Shown: positions 25,701-40,238, counted from the first letter of the stretch. The stretch: 64,000 nucleotides of DNA from Pholis gunnellus (GCA_910591455.2 OU342821.1:2558001-2622000), one strand, 5' to 3'. Notes: generated by a model not told the origin, from the letters alone. Numbers and translations: made by a program.

Positions 25701-26939
25701 TAACACTAGCCCAAAGATGAGAATTTTGCGCATCCTGGGACACCCAACACGGCCATGTTTTGTGACGTAGTTTTCGAAAGCAAGCCGTATGAATATAAGG
25801 CGAGGGGGTCGAAGCCACGCCCCCACCGAGGCCACGCCCCCAGCCCAAGGCAATGGGAGTCTATGACAGCAATACCAAAAGAACAAGCTAGAGCCACCAA
25901 ACTTGACACAAAGCTGCTATGGGTAGCCAGGAATACACACACAAAATTTCAGGAGTCTAGCACAAACTTTCAAAATATCCGCTTTTTTAACCATAAACCT
26001 GACAATAACCCTAAACCTTACCCTGATCCTAACCCTGACCCTAACACTAGCCCAAAGATGAGAATTTTGCGCATCCTGGGACACCCAACACGGCCATGTT
26101 TTGTGACGTAGTTTTCGAAAGCAAGCCGTAAGAATATAAGGCGAGGGGGTCGAAGCCACGCCCCCACCGAGGCCACGCCCCCAGCCCAAGGCAATGGGAG
26201 TCTATGACAGCAATACCAAAAGAACAAGCTAGAGCCACCAAACTTGACACAAAGCTGCTATGGGTAGCCAGGAATACACACACACAATTTCAGGAGTCTA
26301 GCACAAACTTTCAAAATATCCGCTTTTTTAACCATAAACCTGACAATAACCCTAAACCTTACCCTGATCCTAACCCTGACCCTAACACTAGCCCAAAGAT
26401 GAGAATTTTGCGCATCCTGGGACACCCAACACGGCCATGTTTTGTGACGTAGTTTTCGAAAGCAAGCCGTAAGAATATAAGGCGAGGGGGTCGAAGCCAC
26501 GCCCCCACCGAGGCCACGCCCCCAGCCCAAGGCAATGGGAGTCTATGACAGCAATACCAAAAGAACAAGCTAGAGCCACCAAACTTGACACAAAGCTGCT
26601 ATGGGTAGCCAGGAATACACACACAAAATTTCAGGAGTCTAGCACAAACTTTCAAAATATCCGCTTTTTTAACCATAAACCTGACAATAACCCTAAACCT
26701 TACCCTGATCCTAACCCTGACTCTAACACTAGCCCAAAGATGAGAATTTTGCGCATCCTGGGACACCCAACACGGCCATGTTTTGTGACGTAGTTTTCGA
26801 AAGCAAGCCGTATGAATATAAGGCGAGGGGGTCGAAGCCACGCCCCCACCGAGGCCACGCCCCCAGCCCAAGGCAATGGGAGTCTATGACAGCAATACCA
26901 AAAGAACAAGCTAGAGCCACCAAACTTGACACAAAGCTG
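19779..26939 (+). repeat. Trimeric higher-order repeat (1023 bp), seven copies
   Basis: Three unit types repeat in order from 19779: a plain unit, a unit with an extra CA step (ACACACACAATTT), and a unit with GACTCT and either GTATGAA or GATGTAG with CCTTATGA. Copies begin at 19779, 20802, 21825, 22848, 23871, 24894 and 25917. This is the cleanest HOR in the window. Exceptions are the middle unit of copy two (21143), which also has GACTCT, and the middle unit of copy six (25235), which is an AACAGT unit without the extra CA. Both look like local conversion by a different unit type. Confidence 0.85.
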
Positions 26940-29900
26940 CTATGGGTAGCCAGGAATACACACACAAAATTTCAGGAGTCTAGCACAAACTTTCAAAATA
27001 TCCGCTTTTTTAACCATAAACCTGACAATAACCCTAAACCTTACCCTGATCCTAACCCTGACCCTAACACTAGCCCAAAGATGAGAATTTTGCGCATCCT
27101 GGGACACCCAACACGGCCATGTTTTGTGACGTAGTTTTCGAAAGCAAGCCGTAAGAATATAAGGCGAGGGGGTCGAAGCCACGCCCCCACCGAGGCCACG
27201 CCCCCAGCCCAAGGCAATGGGAGTCTATGACAGCAATACCAAAAGAACAAGCTAGAGCCACCAAACTTGACACAAAGCTGCTATGGGTAGCCAGGAATAC
27301 ACACACAAAATTTCAGGAGTCTAGCACAAACTTTCAAAATATCCGCTTTTTTAACCATAAACCTGACAATAACCCTAAACCTTACCCTGATCCTAACCCT
27401 GACCCTAACAGTAGCCCAAAGATGAGAATTTTGCGCATCCTGGGACACCCAACACGGCCATGTTTTGTGACGTAGTTTTCGAAAGCAAGCCGTAAGAATA
27501 TAAGGCGAGGGGGTCGAAGCCACGCCCCCACCGAGGCCACGCCCCCAGCCCAAGGCAATGGGAGTCTATGACAGCAATACCAAAAGAACAAGCTAGAGCC
27601 ACCAAACGTGACACAAAGCTGCTATGGGTAGCCAGGAATACACACACAAAATTTCAGGAGTCTAGCACAAACTTTCAAAATATCCGCTTTTTTAACCATG
27701 AACCTGACAATAACCCAAAACCTTACCCTGATCCTAACCCTGACCCTAACACTAGCCCAAAGATGAGAATTTTGCGCATCCTGGGACACCCAACACGGCC
27801 ATGTTTTGTGACGTAGTTTTCGAAAGCAAGCCGTAAGAATATAAGGCGAGGGGGTCGAAGCCACGCCCCCACCGAGGCCACGCCCCCAGCCCAAGGCAAT
27901 GGGAGTCTATGACAGCAATACCAAAAGAACAAGCTAGAGCCACCAAACTTGACACAAAGCTGCTATGGGTAGCCAGGAATACACACACAAAATTTCAGGA
28001 GTCTAGCACAAACTTTCAAAATATCCGCTTTTTTAACCATAAACCTGACAATAACCCTAAACCTTACCCTGATCCTAACCCTGACCCTAACACTAGCCCA
28101 AAGATGAGAATTTTGCGCATCCTGGGACACCCAACACGGCCATGTTTTGTGACGTAGTTTTCAAAAGCAAGCCGTAAGAATATAAGGCGAGGGGGTCGAA
28201 GCCACGCCCCCACCGAGGCCACGCCCCCAGCCCAAGGCAATGGGAGTCTATGACAGCAATACCAAAAGAACAAGCTAGAGCCACCAAACTTGACACAAAG
28301 CTGCTATGGGTAGCCAGGAATACACACACAAAATTTCAGGAGTCTAGCACAAACTTTCAAAATATCCGCTTTTTTAACCATAAACCTGACAATAACCCTA
28401 AACCTTACCCTGATCCTAACCCTGACCCTAACAGTAGCCCAAAGATGAGAATTTTGCGCATCCTGGGACACCCAACACGGCCATGTTTTGTGACGTAGTT
28501 TTCGAAAGCAAGCCGTAAGAATATAAGGCGAGGGGGTCGAAGCCACGCCCCCACCGAGGCCACGCCCCCAGCCCAAGGCAATGGGAGTCTATGACAGCAA
28601 TACCAAAAGAACAAGCTAGAGCCACCAAACGTGACACAAAGCTGCTATGGGTAGCCAGGAATACACACACAAAATTTCAGGAGTCTAGCACAAACTTTCA
28701 AAATATCCGCTTTTTTAACCATGAACCTGACAATAACCCAAAACCTTACCCTGATCCTAACCCTGACCCTAACACTAGCCCAAAGATGAGAATTTTGCGC
28801 ATCCTGGGACACCCAACACGGCCATGTTTTGTGACGTAGTTTTCGAAAGCAAGCCATAAGAATATAAGGCGAGGGGGTCGAAGCCACGCCCCCACCGAGG
28901 CCACGCCCCCAGCCCAAGGCAATGGGAGTCTATGACAGCAATACCAAAAGAACAAGCTAGAGCCACCAAACTTGACACAAAGCTGCTATGGATAGCCAGG
29001 AATACACACACAAAATTTCAGGAGTCTAGCACAAACTTTCAAAATATCCGCTTTTTTAACCATGAACCTGACAATAACCCAAAACCTTACCCTGATCCTA
29101 ACCCTGACCCTAACACTAGCCCAAAGATGAGAATTTTGCGCATCCTGGGACACCCAACACGGCCATGTTTTGTGACGTAGTTTTCGAAAGCAAGCCGTAA
29201 GAATATAAGGCGAGGGGGTCGAAGCCACGCCCCCACCGAGGCCACGCCCCCAGCCCAAGGCAATGGGAGTCTATGACAGCAATACCAAAAGAACAAGCTA
29301 GAGCCACCAAACTTGACACAAAGCTGCTATGGGTAGCCAGGAATACACACACAAAATTTCAGGAGTCTAGCACAAACTTTCAAAATATCCGCTTTTTTAA
29401 CCATAAACCTGACAATAACCCTAAACCTTACCCTGATCCTAACCCTGACCCTAACAGTAGCCCAAAGATGAGAATTTTGCGCATCCTGGGACACCCAACA
29501 CGGCCATGTTTTGTGACGTAGTTTTCGAAAGCAAGCCGTAAGAATATAAGGCGAGGGGGTCGAAGCCACGCCCCCACCGAGGCCACGCCCCCAGCCCAAG
29601 GCAATGGGAGTCTATGACAGCAATACCAAAAGAACAAGCTAGAGCCACCAAACTTGACACAAAGCTGCTATGGATAGCCAGGAATACACACACAAAATTT
29701 CAGGAGTCTAGCACAAACTTTCAAAATATCCGCTTTTTTAACCATGAACCTGACAATAACCCAAAACCTTACCCTGATCCTAACCCTGACCCTAACACTA
29801 GCCCAAAGATGAGAATTTTGCGCATCCTGGGACACCCAACACGGCCATGTTTTGTGACGTAGTTTTCGAAAGCAAGCCGTAAGAATATAAGGCGAGGGGG

Positions 29901-32054
29901 TCGAAGCCACGCCCCCACCGAGGCCACGCCCCCAGCCCAAGGCAATGGGAGTCTATGACAGCAATACCAAAAGAACAAGCTAGAGCCACCAAACTTGACA
30001 CAAAGCTGCTATGGGTAGCCAGGAATACACACACAAAATTTCAGGAGTCTAGCACAAACTTTCAAAATATCCGCTTTTTTAACCATAAACCTGACAATAA
30101 CCCTAAACCTTACCCTGATCCTAACCCTGACCCTAACAGTAGCCCAAAGATGAGAATTTTGCGCATCCTGGGACACCCAACACGGCCATGTTTTGTGACG
30201 TAGTTTTCGAAAGCAAGCCGTAAGAATATAAGGCGAGGGGGTCGAAGCCACGCCCCCACCGAGGCCACGCCCCCAGCCCAAGGCAATGGGAGTCTATGAC
30301 AGCAATACCAAAAGAACAAGCTAGAGCCACCAAACTTGACACAAAGCTGCTATGGATAGCCAGGAATACACACACAAAATTTCAGGAGTCTAGCACAAAC
30401 TTTCAAAATATCCGCTTTTTTAACCATGAACCTGACAATAACCCAAAACCTTACCCTGATCCTAACCCTGACCCTAACACTAGCCCAAAGATGAGAATTT
30501 TGCGCATCCTGGGACACCCAACACGGCCATGTTTTGTGACGTAGTTTTTGAAAGCAAGCCGTAAGAATATAAGGCGAGGGGGTCGAAGCCACGCCCCCAC
30601 CGAGGCCACGCCCCCAGCCCAAGGCAATGGGAGTCTATGACAGCAATACAAAAAGAACAAGCTAGAGCCACCAAACTTGACACAAAGCTGCTATGGATAG
30701 CCAGGAATACACACACAACATTTCAGGAGTCTAGCACAAACTTTCAAAATATCCGCTTTTTTAACCATGAACCTGACAATAACCCAAAACCTTACCCTGA
30801 TCCTAACCCTGACCCTAACACTAGCCCAAAGATGAGAATTTTGCGCATCCTGGGACACCCAACACGGCCATGTTTTGTGAAGTAGTTTTCGAAAGCAAGC
30901 CGTAAGAATATAAGGCGAGGGGGTCGAAGCCACGCCCCCACCGAGGCCACGCCCCCAGCCCAAGGCAATGGGAGTCTATGACAGCAACACCAAAAGAACA
31001 AGCTAGAGCCACCAAACTTGACACAAAGCTGCTATGGATAGCCAGGAATACACACACAAAATTTCAGGAGTCTAGCACAAACTTTCAAAATATCCGCTTT
31101 TTTAACCATGAACCTGACAATAACCCAAAACCTTAACCTGATCCTAACCCTGACCCTAACACTAGCCCAAAGATGAGAATTTTGCGCATCCTGGGACACC
31201 CAACACGGCCATGTTTTGTGACGTAGTTTTCGAAAGCAAGCCGTAAGAATATAAGGCGAGGGGGTCGAAGCCACGCCCCCACCGAGGCCACGCCCCCAGC
31301 CCAAGGCAATGGGAGTCTATGACAGCAATACCAAAAGAACAAGCTAGAGCCACCAAACTTGACACAAAGCTGCTATGGATAGCCAGGAATACACACACAA
31401 AATTTCAGGAGTCTAGCACAAACTTTCAAAATATCCGCTTTTTTAACCATGAACCTGACAATAACCCAAAACCTTACCCTGATCCTAACCCTGACCCTAA
31501 CACTAGCCCAAAGACGAGAATTTTGCGCATCCTGGGACACCCAACACGGCCATGTTTTGTGACGTAGTTTTCGAAAGCAAGCCGTAAGAATATAAGGCGA
31601 GGGGGTCGAAGCCACGCCCCCACCGAGGCCACGCCCCCAGCCCAAGGCAATGGGAGTCTATGACAGCAATACCAAAAGAACAAGCTAGAGCCACCAAACT
31701 TGACACAAAGCTGCTATGGATAGCCAGGAATACACACACAAAATTTCAGGAGTCTAGCACAAACTTTCAAAATATCCGCTTTTTTAACCATGAACCTGAC
31801 AATAACCCAAAACCTTACCCTGATCCTAACCCTGACCCTAACACTAGCCCAAAGATGAGAATTTTGCGCATCCTGGGACACCCAACACGGCCATGTTTTG
31901 TGACGTAGTTTTCGAAAGCAAGCCGTAAGAATATAAGGCGAGGGGGTCGAAGCCACGCCCCCACCGAGGCCACGCCCCAAGCCCAAGGCAATGGGAGTCT
32001 ATGACAGCAATACCAAAAGAACAAGCTAGAGCCACCAAACTTGACACAAAGCTG
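26940..32054 (+). repeat. Mixed monomer stretch with a second dimer type
   Basis: After the trimers the array switches from mostly GGGTAG/CATAAAC/CCCTAAAC units to frequent GGATAG/CATGAAC/CCCAAAAC units. From 29327 to 30690 AACAGT units alternate with GGATAG/CATGAAC units, a 682-bp dimer in two copies. Private changes include TTTCAAAAG (28161), TTTTTGAAAG (30545), GTGAAGTAG (30877) and AAGACGAG (31512). From 30350 to 31814 several GGATAG/CATGAAC units follow one another without a clear HOR. Confidence 0.6.
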
Positions 32055-35000
32055 CTATGGGTAGCCAGGAATACACACACAAAATTTCAGGAGTCTAGCA
32101 CAAACTTTCAAAATATCTGCTTTTTTAACCATGAACCTGACAATAACCCTAAACCTTACCCTGATCCTAACCCTGACCCTAACACTAGCCCAAAGATGAG
32201 AATTTTGCGCATCCTGGGACACCCAACACGGCCATGTTTTGTGACGTAGTTTTCGAAAGCAAGCCGTAAGAATATAAGGCGAGGGGGTCGAAGCCACGCC
32301 CCCACCGAGGCCACGCCCCCAGCCCAAGGCAATGGGAGTCTATGACAGCAATACCAAAAGAACCAGCTAGAGCCACCAAACTTGACACAAAGCTGCTATG
32401 GGTAGCCAGGAATACACACACAAAATTTCAGGAGTCTAGCACAAACTTTCAAAATATCCGCTTTTTTAACCATAAACCTGACAATAACCCTAAACCTTAC
32501 CCTGATCCTAACCCTGACCCTAACAGTAGCCCAAAGATGAGAATTTTGCGCATCCTGGGACACCCAACACGGCCATGTTTTGTGACGTAGTTTTCGAAAG
32601 CAAGCCGTAAGAATATAAGGCGAGGGGGTCGAAGCCACGCCCCCACCGAGGCCACGCCCCCAGCCCAAGGCAATGGGAGTCTATGACAGCAATACCAAAA
32701 GAACAAGCTAGAGCCACCAAACTTGACACAAAGCTGCTATGGATAGCCAGGAATACACACACAAAATTTCAGGAGTCTAGCACAAACTTTCAAAATATCC
32801 GCTTTTTTAACCATGAACCTGACAATAACCCAAAACCTTACCCTGATCCTAACCCTGACCCTAACACTAGCCCAAAGATGAGAATTTTGCGCATCCTGGG
32901 ACACCCAACACGGCCATGTTTTGTGACGTAGTTTTCGAAAGCAAGCCGTAAGAATATAAGGCGAGGGGGTCGAAGCCACGCCCCCACCGAGGCCACGCCC
33001 CAAGCCCAAGGCAATGGGAGTCTATGACAGCAATACCAAAAGAACAAGCTAGAGCCACCAAACTTGACACAAAGCTGCTATGGGTAGCCAGGAATACACA
33101 CACAAAATTTCAGGAGTCTAGCACAAACTTTCAAAATATCCGCTTTTTTAACCATAAACCTGACAATAACCCTAAACCTTACCCTGATCCTAACCCTGAC
33201 CCTAACACTAGCCCAAAGATGAGAATTTTGCGCATCCTGGGACACCCAACACGGCCATGTTTTGTGACGTAGTTTTCGAAAGCAAGCCGTAAGAATATAA
33301 GGCGAGGGGGTCGAAGCCACGCCCCCACCGAGGCCACGCCCCCAGCCCAAGGCAATGGGAGTCTATGACAGCAATACCAAAAGAACAAGCTAGAGCCACC
33401 AAACTTGACACAAAGCTGCTATGGGTAGCCAGGAATACACACACAAAATTTCAGGAGTCTAGCACAAACTTTCAAAATATCCACTTTTTTAACCATAAAC
33501 CTGACAATAACCCTAAACCTTACCCTGATCCTAACCCTGACCCTAACAGTAGCCCAAAGATGAGAATTTTGCGCATCCTGGGACACCCAACACGGCCATG
33601 TTTTGTGACGTAGTTTTCGAAAGCAAGCCGTAAGAATATAAGGCGAGGGGGTCGAAGCCACGCCCCCACCGAGGCCACGCCCCCAGCCCAAGGCAATGGG
33701 AGTCTATGACAGCAATACCAAAAGAACAAGCTAGAGCCACCAAACTTGACACAAAGCTGCTATGGATAGCCAGGAATACACACACAAAATTTCAGGAGTC
33801 TAGCACAAACTTTCAAAATATCCGCTTTTTTAACCATGAACCTGACAATAACCCAAAACTTTACCCTGATCCTAACCCTGACCCTAACACTAGCCCAAAG
33901 ATGAGAATTTTGCGCATCCTGGGACACCCAACACGGCCATGTTTTGTGACGTAGTTTTCGAAAGCAAGCCGTAAGAATATAAGGCGAGGGGGTCGAAGCC
34001 ACGCCCCCACCGAGGCCACGCCCCCAGCCCAAGGCAATGGGAGTCTATGACAGCAATACCAAAAGAACAAGCTAGAGCCACCAAACTTGACACAAAGCTG
34101 CTATGGGTAGCCAGGAATACACACACAAAATTTCAGGAGTCTAGCAAAAACTTTCAAAATATCCGCTTTTTTAACCATAAACCTGACAATAACCCTAAAC
34201 CTTACCCTGATCCTAACCCTGACCCTAACAGTAGCCCAAATCTGAGAATTTTGCGCATCCTGGGACACCCAACACGGCCATGTTTTGTGACGTAGTTTTC
34301 GAAAGCAAGCCGTAAGAATATAAGGCGAGGGGGTCGAAGCCACGCCCCCACCGAGGCCACGCCCCCAGCCCAAGGCAATGGGAGTCTATGACAGCAATAC
34401 CAAAAGAACAAGCTAGAGCCACCAAACTTGACACAAAGCTGCTATGGATAGCCAGGAATACACACACAAAATTTCAGGAGTCTAGCACAAACTTTCAAAA
34501 TATCCGCTTTTTTAACCATGAACCTGACAATAACCCAAAACCTTACCCTGATCCTAACCCTGACCCTAACACTAGCCCAAAGATGAGAATTTTGCGCATC
34601 CTGGGACACCCAACACGGCCATGTTTTGTGACGTAGTTTTCGAAAGCAAGCCGTAAGAATATAAGGCGAGGGGGTCGAAGCCACGCCCCCACCGAGGCCA
34701 CGCCCCAAGCCCAAGGCAATGGGAGTCTATGACAGCAATACCAAAAGAACAAGCTAGAGCCACCAAACTTGACACAAAGCTGCTATGGGTAGCCAGGAAT
34801 ACACACACAAAATTTCAGGAGTCTAGCACAAACTTTCAAAATATCTGCTTTTTTAACCATGAACCTGACAATAACCCTAAACCTTACCCTGATCCTAACC
34901 CTGACCCTAACACTAGCCCAAAGATGAGAATTTTGCGCATCCTGGGACACCCAACACGGCCATGTTTTGTGACGTAGTTTTCGAAAGCAAGCCGTAAGAA

Positions 35001-38000
35001 TATAAGGCGAGGGGGTCGAAGCCACGCCCCCACCGAGGCCACGCCCCCAGCCCAAGGCAATGGGAGTCTATGACAGCAATACCAAAAGAACAAGCTAGAG
35101 CCACCAAACTTGACACAAAGCTGCTATGGGTAGCCAGGAATACACACACAAAATTTCAGGAGTCTAGCACAAACTTTCAAAATATCCGCTTTTTTAACCA
35201 TAAACCTGACAATAACCCTAAACCTTACCCTGATCCTAACCCTGACCCTAACAGTAGCCCAAAGATGAGAATTTTGCGCATCCTGGGACACCCAACACGG
35301 CCATGTTTTGTGACGTAGTTTTCGAAAGCAAGCCGTAAGAATATAAGGCGAGGGGGTCGAAGCCACGCCCCCACCGAGGCCACGCCCCCAGCCCAAGGCA
35401 ATGGGAGTCTATGACAGCAATACCAAAAGAACAAGCTAGAGCCACCAAACTTGACACAAAGCTGCTATGGATAGCCAGGAATACACACACAAAATTTCAG
35501 GAGTCTAGCACAAACTTTCAAAATATCCGCTTTTTTAACCATGAACCTGACAATAACCCAAAACCTTACCCTGATCCTAACCCTGACCCTAACACTAGCC
35601 CAAAGATGAGAATTTTGCGCATCCTGGGACACCCAACACGGCCATGTTTTGTGACGTAGTTTTCGAAAGCAAGCCGTAAGAATATAAGGCGAGGGGGTCG
35701 AAGCCACGCCCCCACCGAGGCCACGCCCCAAGCCCAAGGCAATGGGAGTCTATGACAGCAATACCAAAAGAACAAGCTAGAGCCACCAAACTTGACACAA
35801 AGCTGCTATGGGTAGCCAGGAATACACACACAAAATTTCAGGAGTCTAGCACAAACTTTCAAAATATCCGCTTTTTTAACCATAAACCTGACAATAACCC
35901 TAAACCTTACCCTGATCCTAACCCTGACCCTAACACTAGCCCAAAGATGAGAATTTTGCGCATCCTGGGACACCCAACACGGCCATGTTTTGTGACGTAG
36001 TTTTCGAAAGCAAGCCGTAAGAATATAAGGCGAGGGGGTCGAAGCCACGCCCCCACCGAGGCCACGCCCCCAGCCCAAGGCAATGGGAGTCTATGACAGC
36101 AATACAAAAAGAACAAGCTAGAGCCACCAAACTTGACACAAAGCTGCTATGGATAGCCAGGAATACACACACAAAATTTCAGGAGTCTAGCACAAACTTT
36201 CAAAATATCCGCTTTTTTAACCATGAACCTGACAATAACCCAAAACCTTACCCTGATCCTAACCCTGACCCTAACACTAGCCCAAAGATGAGAATTTTGC
36301 GCATCCTGGGACACCCAACACGGCCATGTTTTGTGACGTAGTTTTCGAAAGCAAGCCGTAAGAATATAAGGCGAGGGGGTCGAAGCCACGCCCCCACCGA
36401 GGCCACGCCCCCAGCCCAAGGCAATGGGAGTCTATGACAGCAATACAAAAAGAACAAGCTAGAGCCACCAAACTTGACACAAAGCTGCTATGGATAGCCA
36501 GGAATACACACACAAAATTTCAGGAGTCTAGCACAAACTTTCAAAATATCCGCTTTTTTAACCATGAACCTGACAATAACCCAAAACCTTACCCTGATCC
36601 TAACCCTGACCCTAACACTAGCCCAAAGATGAGAATTTTGCGCATCCTGGGACACCCAACACGGCCATGTTTTGTGAAGTAGTTTTCGAAAGCAAGCCGT
36701 AAGAATATAAGGCGAGGGGGTCGAAGCCACGCCCCCACCGAGGCCACGCCCCCAGCCCAAGGCAATGGGAGTCTATGACAGCAATACCAAAAGAACAAGC
36801 TAGAGCCACCAAACTTGACACAAAGCTGCTATGGGTAGCCAGGAATACACACACAAAATTTCAGGAGTCTAGCACAAACTTTCAAAATATCCGCTTTTTT
36901 AACCATGAACCTGACAATAACCCAAAACCTTAACCTGATCCTAACCCTGACCCTAACACTAGCCCAAAGATGAGAATTTTGCGCATCCTGGGACACCCAA
37001 CACGGCCATGTTTTGTGACGTAGTTTTCGAAAGCAAGCCGTAAGAATATAAGGCGAGGGGGTCGAAGCCACGCCCCCACCGAGGCCACGCCCCAAGCCCA
37101 AGGCAATGGGAGTCTATGACAGCAATACCAAAAGAACAAGCTAGAGCCACCAAACTTGACACAAAGCTGCTATGGATAGCCAGGAATACACACACAAAAT
37201 TTCAGGAGTCTAGCACAAACTTTCAAAATATCCGCTTTTTTAACCATGAACCTGACAATAACCCAAAACCTTACCCTGATCCTAACCCTGACCCTAACAC
37301 TAGCCCAAAGATGAGAATTTTGCGCATCCTGGGACACCCAACACGGCCATGTTTTGTGACGTAGTTTTCGAAAGCAAGCCGTAAGAATATAAGGCGAGGG
37401 GGTCGAAGCCACGCCCCCACCGAGGCCACGCCCCAAGCCCAAGGCAATGGGAGTCTATGACAGCAATACCAAAAGAACAAGCTAGAGCCACCAAACTTGA
37501 CACAAAGCTGCTATGGGTAGCCAGGAATACACACACAAAATTTCAGGAGTCTAGCACAAACTTTCAAAATATCTGCTTTTTTAACCATGAACCTGACAAT
37601 AACCCTAAACCTTACCCTGATCCTAACCCTGACCCTAACACTAGCCCAAAGATGAGAATTTTGCGCATCCTGGGACACCCAACACGGCCATGTTTTGTGA
37701 CGTAGTTTTCGAAAGCAAGCCGTAAGAATATAAGGCGAGGGGGTCGAAGCCACGCCCCCACCGAGGCCACGCCCCCAGCCCAAGGCAATGGGAGTCTATG
37801 ACAGCAATACCAAAAGAACAAGCTAGAGCCACCAAACTTGACACAAAGCTGCTATGGGTAGCCAGGAATACACACACAAAATTTCAGGAGTCTAGCACAA
37901 ACTTTCAAAATATCCGCTTTTTTAACCATAAACCTGACAATAACCCTAAACCTTACCCTGATCCTAACCCTGACCCTAACAGTAGCCCAAAGATGAGAAT

Positions 38001-40238
38001 TTTGCGCATCCTGGGACACCCAACACGGCCATGTTTTGTGACGTAGTTTTCGAAAGCAAGCCGTAAGAATATAAGGCGAGGGGGTCGAAGCCACGCCCCC
38101 ACCGAGGCCACGCCCCCAGCCCAAGGCAATGGGAGTCTATGACAGCAATACCAAAAGAACAAGCTAGAGCCACCAAACTTGACACAAAGCTGCTATGGAT
38201 AGCCAGGAATACACACACAAAATTTCAGGAGTCTAGCACAAACTTTCAAAATATCCGCTTTTTTAACCATGAACCTGACAATAACCCAAAACCTTACCCT
38301 GATCCTAACCCTGACCCTAACACTAGCCCAAAGATGAGAATTTTGCGCATCCTGGGACACCCAACACGGCCATGTTTTGTGACGTAGTTTTCGAAAGCAA
38401 GCCGTAAGAATATAAGGCGAGGGGGTCGAAGCCACGCCCCCACCGAGGCCACGCCCCAAGCCCAAGGCAATGGGAGTCTATGACAGCAATACCAAAAGAA
38501 CAAGCTAGAGCCACCAAACTTGACACAAAGCTGCTATGGGTAGCCAGGAATACACACACAAAATTTCAGGAGTCTAGCACAAACTTTCAAAATATCCGCT
38601 TTTTTAACCATAAACCTGACAATAACCCTAAACCTTACCCTGATCCTAACCCTGACCCTAACACTAGCCCAAAGATGAGAATTTTGCGCATCCTGGGACA
38701 CCCAACACGGCCATGTTTTGTGACGTAGTTTTCGAAAGCAAGCCGTAAGAATATAAGGCGAGGGGGTCGAAGCCACGCCCCCACCGAGGCCACGCCCCCA
38801 GCCCAAGGCAATGGGAGTCTATGACAGCAATACAAAAAGAACAAGCTAGAGCCACCAAACTTGACACAAAGCTGCTATGGATAGCCAGGAATACACACAC
38901 AAAATTTCAGGAGTCTAGCACAAACTTTCAAAATATCCGCTTTTTTAACCATGAACCTGACAATAACCCAAAACCTTACCCTGATCCTAACCCTGACCCT
39001 AACACTAGCCCAAAGATGAGAATTTTGCGCATCCTGGGACACCCAACACGGCCATGTTTTGTGACGTAGTTTTCGAAAGCAAGCCGTAAGAATATAAGGC
39101 GAGGGGGTCGAAGCCACGCCCCCACCGAGGCCACGCCCCCAGCCCAAGGCAATGGGAGTCTATGACAGCAATACAAAAAGAACAAGCTAGAGCCACCAAA
39201 CTTGACACAAAGCTGCTATGGATAGCCAGGAATACACACACAAAATTTCAGGAGTCTAGCACAAACTTTCAAAATATCCGCTTTTTTAACCATGAACCTG
39301 ACAATAACCCAAAACCTTACCCTGATCCTAACCCTGACCCTAACACTAGCCCAAAGATGAGAATTTTGCGCATCCTGGGACACCCAACACGGCCATGTTT
39401 TGTGAAGTAGTTTTCGAAAGCAAGCCGTAAGAATATAAGGCGAGGGGGTCGAAGCCACGCCCCCACCGAGGCCACGCCCCCAGCCCAAGGCAATGGGAGT
39501 CTATGACAGCAATACCAAAAGAACAAGCTAGAGCCACCAAACTTGACACAAAGCTGCTATGGATAGCCAGGAATACACACACAAAATTTCAGGAGTCTAG
39601 CACAAACTTTCAAAATATCCGCTTTTTTAACCATGAACCTGACAATAACCCAAAACCTTAACCTGATCCTAACCCTGACCCTAACACTAGCCCAAAGATG
39701 AGAATTTTGCGCATCCTGGGACACCCAACACGGCCATGTTTTGTGACGTAGTTTTCGAAAGCAAGCCGTAAGAATATAAGGCGAGGGGGTCGAAGCCACG
39801 CCCCCACCGAGGCCACGCCCCCAGCCCAAGGCAATGGGAGTCTATGACAGCAATACCAAAAGAACAAGCTAGAGCCACCAAACTTGACACAAAGCTGCTA
39901 TGGGTAGCCAGGAATACACACACAAAATTTCAGGAGTCTAGCACAAACTTTCAAAATATCCGCTTTTTTAACCATAAACCTGACAATAACCCTAAACCTT
40001 ACCCTGATCCTAACCCTGACCCTAACAGTAGCCCAAAGATGAGAATTTTTCGCATCCTGGGACACCCAACACGGCCATGTTTTGTGACGTAGTTTTCGAA
40101 AGCAAGCCGTAAGAATATAAGGCGAGGGGGTCGAAGCCACGCCCCCACCGAGGCCACGCCCCCAGCCCAAGGCAATGGGAGTCTATGACAGCAATACCAA
40201 AAGAACAAGCTAGAGCCACCAAACTTGACACAAAGCTG
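32055..40238 (+). repeat. 8-mer higher-order repeat (2728 bp), three copies
   Basis: Copies begin at 32055, 34783 and 37511. All three open with the same four units: one with the rare combination ATCTGC, CATGAAC and CCCTAAAC; an AACAGT unit; a GGATAG/CATGAAC unit ending CCCCAAG; and a plain unit. In copies two and three the next units also match (ATACAAAAAG-led, GTGAAGTAG-bearing, and CCTTAACCTG-bearing). Copy one has a different second half at 33419-34441. Copy three passes directly into the 12-mer HOR, so the 12-mer seems to have grown from the 8-mer. Confidence 0.75.
33419..34441 (+). repeat. Three-monomer segment shared with 53873-54895
   Basis: Three successive units carry rare marks: ATCCAC (33479) with AACAGT; AAAACTTTACC (33856); then AGCAAAAACTT (34143) with CAAATCTGAG (34237). 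The same marks in the same order appear in the three units at 53873-54895. The offset is 20454 bp, equal to 60 monomers minus the six 1-bp deletions that lie between. Units before and after differ, so the shared block is about 1 kb. Confidence 0.75.
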
